Positions 48,301 to 60,000 of a stretch of 64,000 bases of DNA are shown in pieces. The notes under the pieces were generated by a model, which was given only the letters and a program-made list of their open reading frames with translations, did not search any database and was not told the origin of the DNA. The DNA lies in the NCBI GenBank assembly GCA_035582835.1, contig JAYKAV010003443.1:1761599-1825598 (forward strand), in the 5' to 3' direction. The stretch is from Phoebastria nigripes. Taxonomy: Eukaryota > Chordata > Aves > Procellariiformes > Diomedeidae. Both the position numbers and the translations under genes were made by a program. Positions within the stretch are counted from its first letter, which is position 1; every line of letters starts with the position of its first letter.

Positions 48301-50229
48301 GAGCTGTGGCCTGAGTCTCCAGCACGAGGGGATGGGTGGTCTCAAAGCTCACATTCAGATCACTGCCGGAAGAGTGTCAAAAAGCCCTGAGCCTACTTGT
48401 CCCCCCCAGCACATGCACAGAGTAGCTTTTGTGCAAGCTTAAATGGTGAGGTGCTGGAAAAGGTTTGTGATCAGTCACAGGGACTAAATAGAGTCCCAGG
48501 TTAGAGAGGTTCTTATTAATAATTCCTAACTTTGTACAGGTACCAAAGCAAGGATTCTCAGACTGCACAAAACAGCAACCTCATCCTTCCACTTGCAGGT
48601 ACCAACCCAACGCATTCTCCGTGTCTAGCTCCCCAGACAGCCAGACACCTCCAACCGTTCAAGCAACCAACCAAAATGTGTTGCAATAGAAAGGTAGGTC
48701 TGATTTCCAAATCATTTATGTTACATATATACAAACTTTTTTTAAACTACAAACATTTAAAGAAAGTGTTGCAAATGCATTTGAGTTTTTCCTAAGCTGC
48801 TAAACCCAAAAGAGAGCATCGGAGTCCCAGAAGGCCTCCAGTATCCAGACCGAGATGATACATTATTTCTCTCTATACAGCATTAGGCAAGACCAGTACA
48901 GTATCTGAAAAAATGCACAACAATTTCCCTACCCCTGAAAAACCCCAGAACACAGCCCTGCAGATGAATATTCACAAGCCCCCACCGTTGGCTGCAACAA
49001 AGCTATGGATTGACTGCTGTTTCTAAATATGAGCAGTGAGTGATGTTTTTACATTCATTGTTTGTCTTTCAAAAACAATCTTGTCACATCTTTTTTTTTT
49101 TTTTATCTTATTTTGCTATCTCATACTATATTAATTTACTGTGTCTTAAACCAGTACTACTAAAAGACAGCTACAAGGCTATATTCTTTGTCAACTGAAC
49201 ACATACAAAAGATACGGCTCTCCTTAACCAAGTACTACAGCCTGCCCTCAAATACCTACACCTCCTTTAAGAGAATTCACGTGAGATGCAAGCATCTCAT
49301 TGCTAGAATTTTTGCCTTGAGAACTGGCCGCTTTAACAGGTGAAATACACAAACCAACTCATGGACACTAATGCAAGTAACGTGCTTGCCTTCCAGAACA
49401 TGTACTTCTGAAAGTCCTTCAAAAAGTGAATCCGTTTTCTCCTTTCAGAAAATCTCCATGCAAAGAACAGCTTCATTTGCGTGTCATAATCATAAATTAA
49501 ATAAAATAAGCCAGCCGTAAAGGCTAGATAAATATTAGGTTTGGACATGTTGCTATACTATTTAGAGAGCCACAGAGACCAACACACAGCACTCTCACAT
49601 ACACACACAAGCCTTTCCACTAGTTAGAAAGGATTTTCTCCTGCAGAAGAAGATTTGTAGAAAGAACAACGTTCAGACAAGAGGAAAGGGGAGTTAAAAC
49701 CCAGCCTCCTATATGCTAATAAATAAACAAACTGCTCTATTGCAAGATTCAGATCAAAGGTTTAAAAAGGCAAAATTATGCTACTATTAGAGAATATCAA
49801 AATATTACTGTTATCATCACAAGTGGCATATATGCAAAATGCAGTTGCACAATAATGCCTAGGCAGATAGAGAGCAACACTAAGTCTGCCGACTAAAAGT
49901 GAACGATATACCCAGTTTAGTTTTCTGTCTAGTCTTTTGGCATCTTTGCATATGGTGCAAAAGCAGAAGCTACCAAAGAATATCACGTCTTGTATAGAAT
50001 ATTAAATAATTTCTCCAGATAAGACTGGTGCAACGCTAGCTAATTTTAAATCTGCTATGAGTAACACAGTCAAACCTAGTTAGTATGCAAGAAACTTATC
50101 TCTTAACACAGAATGCAAAGTTATGATGCAACAGCATGAACAATCCCTGGTTGTCCAGTTTTCAGTATAAAGGTAGTGCATAGATCCAAGTTTCTATTTC
50201 AGTTTGCTGAATGGAGAGGAGCTCCCATT
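44185..50229 (-). other. SETD7: Probable SETD7 3' UTR
   Basis: About 6 kb follow the SETD7 stop on the minus strand without an exon of another gene, and mammalian SETD7 also has a very long 3' UTR. Candidate hexamers on the minus strand include AATAAA at 48179-48174 and ATTAAA at 44201-44196; the second would give a UTR of about 6.0 kb. The stretch contains a 25-base poly-A run at 45350-45374, a poly-T run in the 45644-45661 area, and a 71-codon ORF at 49548-49333 noted in the findings. Confidence 0.55.
44196..44201 (-). terminator. Candidate distal SETD7 poly(A) signal ATTAAA
   Basis: ATTAAA on the minus strand about 6.0 kb after the SETD7 stop, the second commonest vertebrate hexamer. It is tentative; AATAAA at 48174-48179 is a shorter alternative. 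Confidence 0.35.
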
Positions 50230-50410
50230 TCACTTTTGCTGGGCAGCCTGGAAAGCTTTCAGTTCCAGCTGGTACCACTCCGGTGCTTCTGGCCCGTTTT
50301 GCCCAACGGGGTTGTGATCGTATCCGTAAGCCACTGTTAATTCTTCATCCTTCTCCACAGCCCTGATGGTACGGATACACTTGATAGGCCCAAAACGAGG
50401 ATGAACAAAC
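50230..50410 (-). CDS. SETD7: SETD7 exon 8 (C-terminus, post-SET)
   Basis: Acceptor CTTTGTCTAG, then residues 307-366 from [11 protein letters not shown] to FQAAQQK, with TGA at 50232-50230. It contains catalytic Y335 and the C-terminal helix with W352 that packs over the cofactor and substrate channel. Confidence 0.97.
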
Positions 50411-51025
50411 CTAGACAAAGAATAGAACACCTCTGCTAGGCTTAGCTGTCAATTCACAGACTCTGTTAGCCCCTTTTATAGTTTCAGAAGTACTCACAAT
50501 TCAGAGTAATATGACATAATCTGGTATCAGATGAGTAGATTGCTTTGAGTCAACCTTATAAAGACTTAAGTAATAAGGGCAAAAATATTGATATATTAAA
50601 GCAGCTTTGTGTAGCTCTACTATTTGAAGTTTTTCAACAGTCCTGCAACATTGCTTGTTTGTAATAAAGAAATAAATAAAACAAAGTTAATCACTGCCAC
50701 NTGCCTTGGGCTTGCAGAGGTAAACATCTGCACGACAGGAAAACAGAATAGATTATGAGAGACTGGAGAGCATGGAAAATTGCTCATCTTAATTTCCTCA
50801 GTACAGGTTACCTACCAAACAATCATAACATACTTCTGTACATCCTCTCCCAGGGTCCCACAGTAAAAGGAACCGACTGACTTAATGAAGGAAAACTATC
50901 TTCTACATATGTATCTCCACAGGTCTGTTCATTTATACATTGCTATGAAAGTATTTACACCCTTGAGCATATGTATACATCAAAAGTTTCCTAGTGCTCT
51001 GCACCAACTGCAGAGCAGCAAGGTG

Positions 51026-51062
<37 letters not shown>

Positions 51063-54000
51063 CTGAGTTTTAGAAATGACAGCACATTTGATGGTGCTGG
51101 TCAAGCATCTGTAGTTCAGCAAATACGGTGCAGTCCTAGCCAAGCTAGGATTGAGAGAGCTGTGCTTATGCGTTTTAGAATCAAGAGGCAGCTCCTATAG
51201 TTCATGACAAAATTAACACAGTTGCAAACTTCAAGATACTCCATGGTGTAAGTCCCAAGAGACATCAAGCACCCACAATGCCAGCCAGTTTCCAACTCGG
51301 CCCAAGTGAGCAGGAACTCCTTCAGTGCCTGGACCTTCAGCAGCCCCACCGGCTGCTCCTCATTCAGCTGCCCAGAAACACCCTGTGAGCCCAGGCTGCC
51401 GGGCTGCAGCTTCCACTCGGAAACATGGGACTCTACTTACGGGTCATAGATGCAGTTAGGAGTGAAAGAATGGTTGGCCTTATGCCCCAGCGAGGCACAG
51501 TACTTGGCGGCGTGGTTGTAGGGCTCTGGCACGTCTATGACTGTTTCGTCATCCAGGGATATTGTATTTCCATTGAGGGCCCAGTCTCTGCTGTCTACCT
51601 AGTTTGCAAGGCAAAAATCCAGTGTGTGTGTAGAGGGATCAACTTTGCCAGCAGTTTGAAAGCAAACATTCAAATATATGCAACTAAAGCTTTTCCTGTA
51701 AGTCATTAAAAAAAAAAAAAAAAACACCACCACTTTTTTTTCTATATACATAGGTGAACATGCACTTTCTTTCAATTAAACTCCATCATATTAAATCTTA
51801 AGTGTGGGAAGGGGGTGGGTGTAAAATCCTACTATAAGAAGATGATTTCAGAAGGAGCAATGAAAATTCAGACTGACTTTTTTCTCTCCTTTACCTCCTG
51901 GTGTGTAATTCGCACTCCGTTGTAAAAGGACATAACTGTACTGGCTTCTGCTGCTATTTTTGAAAATAATCCTTCTCCAGCACTGGAAATCAGAGACACG
52001 TCAACATACACCCTACAGGGGGAAAAGGACATGGAATTAGCGATTGGCTACAGTTTTCATTTTCAAGAAGTATTATCACAACACTACTTGCATAAAGACT
52101 AATACTTCAATATAATAATAAAACTAACAATAATAATTCAAAACCTCCAAATGCACCTCCTTCTCCTTCCTCTCTTCCATACGTTCTCTCTATTTTGTCA
52201 AAATGGAGATTTGGTGGGAAGTGGGGGCTGACTTTATCTATTAGTTTGAATTTTTTTTCTCTNTNTCTNTTTTTTTTTTTTTTTTTTTTTTAAACTGCCA
52301 ATCTACTATTACTCCTCAATGATGGCTTCAACTCAGGAACACCCTCAATAACATAGCAGAATCCCAGAGGAGGTCCCCACCAAGCTGAGGTTGCTGGTGT
52401 GTACATGGACAGATTATTACTCCACTGAGCACGAGTTTCCAAGGTGAAGCCCTAGATCTTCAAGCACTTGATGCAAATTAATGCCAGCATTTTACTAATC
52501 ACTTATTTAGATATTTCAGAGTATCAGAAAAGGACTACAATAGAGATTTCTAGAGCAAGGCCTCTTAAAAGTCTAGGTAAAAAGTGTAATTGTGGAATAG
52601 CCACGGAAGAGATATCACTGACTGACTACGATAAGACAATTGCTGAGGAACGTGTTTTGACATTACAGGGTTGTCACAAACAGTATCTCACTTTCCTCTA
52701 GCTTGATGATTTACTCTTACCACTTTGCTACATCTGTAGGGAGAGGAGAAAACTTTGTACAACGCATGCCATCCAGCAAGACACGCTGAATGCAGCACAT
52801 TGCAACCTGAAGCTAGTTACACATCTAGAAAAGAGGGAACAGCGTACTTTTTCGCTCAGAACATTGCAGATGTGGGCTATTAGTGGAGTCCAGGACTTGA
52901 CAGAACGTTTTTGAAATGCTAAGGTTAAACTATCCTAGTTTAATCTCTCAAAAAGTATTGCTGTGTTCTATCCACTAGAGTGCAATTTCATTGTGCGAAT
53001 CAGAAAGAAATTCAATCAAGTCAAACGCTGACTGATGGGCAGTAATGGGTTCCATTTCACAAACCCTTACACACGGGGGTTTTTAAATTTTAAATGAGAA
53101 AAGGTTTGCAAAATTAGGCTCTAAATATGTAACAGCAAAGAAATACGGACAGTATCGAAAGAGGGGAGAAGAAAAAAAAGCCTACCTCTCTGACTCGTAA
53201 GGATCAGGAAGAAGTGCATTTGTAGAAATGCAGGATGAAGTAGATTTGTCAAAACTGTATATTGGGCCTAAAAAAACAGAAATCAACAAAGGAAATAAAC
53301 TAATTGGCAGTACTGAAAGCATGCAATCCTTAACTTAATCAAGACATTCAAAAATTAGATTTTAATGACTGCAAGAAATAAATGTTATGCTTCCAAAAAA
53401 AGGTATTAAACAGAACTGCACCTGTAAAAGGTCTTCAGTGAGATACTGTTTCGTGATTTTTTTTTCCCCTCAACATACTAGAGTAGCAGTATTATCACAA
53501 AGAGGTGATATATACATTCTTCAAACTACCACCTTTTAAAGGAGGACTGGACAGTCTTTCAAAACTGACCCTTCCAGAGTCTCTAATTAAAATTAGAAAG
53601 TAAAGCAAAATTTAAAAGTATATATTCAGTAACACATTGATTATAAAAAAATCTTGGACTATTTCAAATGTGAAATGTTTTCTAGTCCAAATCCTGAAGA
53701 GACTTCAGCCAGAAGATAAAGTTCAGTAATCACTAAGTACACTTGCTACAGTCATATATTTCCTGCCATTAATAAGCAACTCAGCGGTGCAGCTCTACAG
53801 CTCCTTACATCCCTCTACAATCAACTGCCAGAGGACTATCTGGGAGGTAGGTTAAGATGCAGGTGGAAATAAGATGGGAAAAAAAAACCAAAACACAATA
53901 TTGCAAAGTTTGATGAAAGGCCATTGTCCCTGGTGTCCAAGATCTGTTCTGGCTGAAGGCAGCTTCCTCCAGAGTGTAATTCAATCCTATTTACAAAGCA

Positions 54001-57000
54001 CTACTGTACCCTCTCAGAAGCTATCTTTTAAGTTAAATTTTGATTTGCTATCACAACTGAGAGCTTTAAAAAATAAAAAGTCACATGCATTTGCTTCTCA
54101 ACGCCTTTTCACTGAGTTTTATGTTCTTATTTCGTATCAAGAGAGACAATCTTTGCTGGCAAAACAGTGAATGTGTTAGCATAGTCCCTGTTTATTACTC
54201 GTGGCCCTGTCTGCAGCTTAACCCACTCACCTCCAAAACATCACATACACCTCGGAGCAACAAAACTACTCCAGAACTATGGGCCCAAGCCACCACTGCC
54301 CTGGAGAAGGAGCACCAGCTACATGGGTCAAAGGCACCACCCTGACCCTAACCACTTCATAGCTGCTTTCTAGCAGCAGGACTGGACAGACGGAAGGGTG
54401 CTGGTGAATCAGACTGTTACACAACCAATGAATCTAGTTCACTNATTCCAATCCCTGTGCCCTTTCAGCCCTGTAACGCAGATGACAGAATACTCACAGT
54501 GTTAACATCCACTTGCACAAACCCAACAGAGCTACAACCAAACCACGGCCTCCCTCTCCACTTTTAGTTATTTTACTAACAAAACAAAGCCTGTAACTGT
54601 GCCAGCTTTAACATGGTTAAGCAGGTTCTCATGCCGGCACAGATGGCAACGGTGTGTGCGACAAGCAGGACTGNGCCCGTCAGCATGCGAGAGAAGGGTT
54701 ATGAAATGCAATTCAGCAGCACCACCGCATGGATCAGTTCCCGGTTGTTCCCAGGGCGAAGGAATCATTCCACACGCCTTTCTGTCCAACTTTATAATTT
54801 AGAAAAAGGGCTTCTCACTATTAGACTTACTCTCTCATCACAGTCAGCCTTTAGAGTCTCTAATGGGAAACATTATAGAAACCGAGCTGTTTGCAGCGAA
54901 GGGCTGGTAGCAAGAATACAAGTTTCCGTGTTAGCTGAACTTACTGCCTGGTACTACTTCAAACTGAGGTTTCCCATCCTCTACAGATGTCAGAGTTGCC
55001 AGTTTTGCTTCTATCATTTCTCCATCTATGAACCTTCCAGAATATGCAGTCTTCCCATCAGGGTACACATAGGCTATTTTCTCTCCAGTCATCTCCCCTT
55101 CTTCATTCACTTCTCCCACAAGGCTGCCTCCATCCTGAAAGCACAGGCAAGAAAGAAAAGGCAGAGCATTTAGTTATACTTTACTATCTTCAGTAAATTA
55201 AAAGATTTTTCCCAACTTTTTAAAGAAGCAATCTAAGCTACAGTAAGTTCAGCTGTGAGATCATGAAAAAGAGTGAGAAACAGACACATGAAGAAGCTGG
55301 GTGAAGTCGTCCCAGTCAGAGTAAAACCAATAAAAGAAATGAACGGGGTTTTCTATGTTGTTTGAAATAGGCAAAACCCAAGGTCTCTCCTTCCATGTGA
55401 CACAAATACTGAGTTCTAATTGGCAAAATTTTTATGTGAACAGTCTGCGAACCAAGGCCCAAAGCCACCCACAAACTTTGAGTTTTCTTAGTATGATACT
55501 GTGCTGGAGGAAGGAAAAAATTAAAACGCTGCCTTGCTCACTGCTTATTGATGGTACATCAAAAGACTTGAGCGTATTAAAAAAAAAAAAAAAAAAAGAA
55601 AAAGATTTGCTGGATGACTGGAGAGTTTCTCCTTCCCCAGCACCCTCCACGATGTCAGGTGGTACTCGACAAGAACAACTGTTCGCTGAAAGCCATCATC
55701 AGCAACACTTTTCCTCTCTAAGCATTACACATTTTAGCCCTGGGCTTTGCCATCTGTGATTTGCCTGCAACTCCGGTTAGGTCTATTTACGGAATTGCAG
55801 AATGAGATGCATAGATTAGCACAAGTCTAACGACTTCAGGTGTTTATTTCAAAAAGGACAAGGAAACATCTTCAAATAATGCCCTGGAGCAAAAACAGCA
55901 GGTGTGATGTGGAAACAGACTGATTTAGATCAAGATTGCTGCACACAGACTCTATTTCAGAGTGGCACCATTTTGTTCAACTCCAAGGATGAAGGAGCTT
56001 CAAACATACCATAGTAAGGAACAGTGAACCTTAAGTTTGGGTAAAAATTTGTGCACATAGCATCATGCACAGAACCATGCATAAACAATTGCTTCCATGC
56101 AAAGGTGTTTAGTTTTTTTTGTTTTTTTGTGGTTTTTTTTTTGTTTTTTTGTTTTTTTTTTAAACACCTTGCATCCTTTAGTCTAGCAAGATGATAATGA
56201 TAAACAACCTCTAAATATCCACATTTCCAGAAGGTACAGCAACACTTTGTCAGCTGGAAGATGAAACAGGATACATATGACCTGAAGGGTCAGCTGTGTG
56301 TATTTTATACACTAGTACTGAAAAACTGCTACTTGTTTGGCAGCATATACCAAGCCTTTGTTGATTCTAACGCACATGCTTAATGGCAATAGTGAAAACC
56401 AGTAAATACAACAAACAGCCAATGGTGAGCATTTGAAATGAATCTGCAACTAAAGTATGTGCAATATGTAGCACAGAAATAGATTGGGTTTTGACCAGCA
56501 GCTTAATTACATGCAGATGTTTCCCCCTCCTCAGCACAAGGTAAAGATTGAGACATTCAAGTCTAGAGTGTTGCGTAAGGCTGAATAGGAATTAAAATAA
56601 AAAACCAGTTACATCTGATTTGTTGGGGGAAGCCAGACTTCACAACATACCCTGCAGAAGTGGACAAAGTNTCCCCTCCTAGTTAAATAAGAGCAGCAGG
56701 TTGCAATAGCTTGCATAGCTCCCGTGCTCCTCACCTGCAGTCAGCACTACAAACCGGGAAAATCACTGGCCCAGCCTTCCCAAGGAGATACACNTAAACG
56801 CACTTCCAAGGGGCTGGGTTCCCTGGAAGATGAAAATAGTGGAGGCATCTCGCACCTTGCTGAATCTTGTCTGCTGGGCAAACATTCAACACTGAAAAGG
56901 TTTAACTGTATGTCGGATTATCTAAAATCAGAACGCACAGAACTTCCGCCCTGGTTTTTGTGTGTTGACTTTTGGATAGCTGGGTCGTGGTGGATATTTG

Positions 57001-60000
57001 TTTCAGCTGGGGAGAAAAGAAAGATAGATAATGGTGCTATTCTGCAATAAAGAGAGCAGGTGGTCAGGCTTACCGGGTAATAAATCCAACAAACTCCATG
57101 TCGAATGTTGTCTTTATACTGCCCTTTGAATATCAGCCGCCCATCACTGTCATACTCCTGGGCTGGTCCATTCAGCTCTCCATCCACATACGTGCCATGA
57201 AGGACCACTCCATCCTCGTAAGTGTAGATTCCCTGGCCTTGCAGGGCGTCATCAACATAGTATCCTTCCAGGGTGCTGGTAAAGAGAGAAAGAAAACAGC
57301 AGTGGAAGGCTATTCACCTCTCCAAGAGGTGAACCCAAAGCCTCGACACGAGGCACAGCACAACCCTGCTCCTCTGCTTGTCATTCTACATATCACTGGT
57401 ACAGAGAGGCTGAGGGGAAACCTTCAGGGAAGTCAGGTCCTAGGAGGAGGTAACTGTTGACACCTGGTTTGCTATTGCTGAGTACCCTACAACCCTTCCC
57501 GANACGCACACCACCACTGCAACAATCACAGCTTTTCTTCATTTGCTCTGCGGCCTCTCTCCGAGAGCCCAGGTGGACTGGAAGGTATGCTGAAAGGCTC
57601 GGCGGCGGCTGCCGGGGCTCTCTCACTGGGACACCGCTTCCAGCATCTCTCCTCCATCCGCCGCTAGGCATCACTGTCCCCCACGTCTGAAACGCTGACG
57701 TGTTTGCCAGTTTCAACCAAATTTGAGGGGGACAAGGGGAAGGGGAGTAGGAAGGTAAACCTGACTTCTCTGGAAAGCCGAGATGAAAAACAGAAACCTT
57801 TTTCGACGGACCTCCAAAGGCAGAGAACAACTTACGCTGTCCTTTCACCAGGGTGCGCTGCATGGGCACGCCATTATTCATCTAAATTACATTGCTGAGC
57901 TTGTTTTATAGGCTGGGGTAGCAAATTACAGCAGCGAACGGACGCTCACGGTCAAAGAAATTACTGCTCAAGCAGGCTACTCTCACGTTAGGATTTTCTA
58001 CCTCCTACCTTTGGATCTTTGCTGGTATCTCTCTGGTGAGATGAAACTGAACTGCCATACAGGTGGACCGCAAAAGGGCACAAACTGCAACCTGCTACCA
58101 GTTCAGCGTTAGCTCCCTAGCGGTACACTTAGCAGCAATCTGTACCGGATTTGCTAAAAGCACCGTCATTTTTCATGTATTTCTATTAAAATGGAACACA
58201 GCCTGTCAAACAGAACTAGTGCTGCACTTGGATTTGAACAAAGAAACATTTCACTTCAGTTTTGTCTTGCAAACCCTTTAGAAGGGCCACGATAATATCT
58301 TGCAATCTGCTTCGCTTCCTTTCTTAAAAAAAGGCCGCTGAGAGAAACTACAAAGAATGAAAGCATAACTGTAAAAGAGGATCTACTCAGTTATTTCTTT
58401 CTCAGGTTACAAGTAGCATAAGGAAATACAAACTGTTTAGCTTTTACCCCAGCATATTTAGCTAACAGCCAGCTGCAGTACACATACTTTCACTGCGTAA
58501 TTCTTTTTCTGATGTGGACGTCTAAGGTGTAAGCCCAAACAGCGTCTGGGAACACATGACTCTACATGTTTTACAAAACTTTACAAAACAGATTTTGAAG
58601 AGTTGCCGAAGGAATGTTTTCTCAGAACTAACTTTCTGGTTTCCAAAGCTTCACTTTCTGTTTTTACATAACTTTGGCAAGCTGGCTGAGGTTTCCATGG
58701 GAAAATACACTACAGTAAAAGCCTCAATGCAAACCAGATGCAGAGCAGGAAGGGGCAGGAAAGCTGTTTTACTTTACAGTCAGATAAATTTCTTGATCCA
58801 GGTTGCTACAGAGCTGCACAGACAGTTACAGCACCACAGCACAGGGAAGGAGCAGAGCAGATGAGGGAACCACCAGAAATCTGTGCACTTACTCGACTAT
58901 CAAGGACACCACTTTCTCCTCTAGTTTATCACAGATCACCAGATTGGAATTTCATTGCAGCTGGCAGCACACACGGAGTCCACATGTAGGATTACTCTTT
59001 AAAAGAAGCAGCCACCCCCAGTTTATGTAATGAAACAGACCAAAAAACCTTCTTGTTACCTTTAATGATATTAGTTGAAGTTAACAAGTTGCTAAATTAC
59101 AATGGTGCTTCAGCACTGGAAAAAATATCTTTTCTTTTACTGTAACTCAAATCTCTAGGTTTTCTTTCATTGTATTAAGCTCCAAACAATGTCCAAAACA
59201 CCCATTCTTTCTACTCTCATACCACCTAAGGAAATCAAAAGGAAGATACCTAAAGAAAGAATTCCATGTCTTTCAACCTTGCCTAAAAAACTTTTATACT
59301 TTTCACAGTTTTTGAGTTATTTCCACCCCGCTCCCCCCTTCTCTCTCTTTTTAAGCTCTTAAAGTATGGTGTCTGCAGCCAGACACGATACCTGCAACTA
59401 AGACCTGACCAGCATGAGGAGGCATAAATAGCTTCTGTGTCTTGCATAAACAAAATCTTGTTAAAACAAACCCTGAGCCAGCCTATATTTCTCCGGTTTG
59501 CTTCGCAGGTTATCGTATTTGTGATAATGTAAAGTTTTACTAAAGTCAAGATTTATCAGATGTACTGTCTTCCCATTATCCACCAGGCCTAGAAGGGATC
59601 TATGATATCCACTACCTGAAAAATAAACCAGTGATAAGGGGGGGGGGCAGGGATACTTACTGCAATATCCTTCCAGGTATTAAGTTACATCGATAGACCC
59701 TGATCCATTCATCCCTCGCTCCCTGATCTCCCACCTTTCCCTCTATATGGGAACATGGAAAACTTTTTCTTAAAAATAATACCGTTCTCTACTGTGTTCT
59801 GGGAGATGTGAGTTTACAAGAGTTTCTAGTTACGGGAGGACAGCAGCCGCAGCTCTGTGCCAAACCCAGCCCTCACGCTCGCAGTTATTGCGCAAAGTGT
59901 TTTGTAAAGTGCACTCCAGCAAGCGTTAGCACCAATGAAAGCTCAAGTACACGATCCAAAACAGGGAGTATGCCAGAGGTGAAGCTTCTCTCTCTGAAAG

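Noticed and set aside
54613..55173. 186-codon plus-strand ORF
   Set aside because: It runs antisense across SETD7 exon 4 and its flanking introns; coding constraint on the exon explains part of the open frame.
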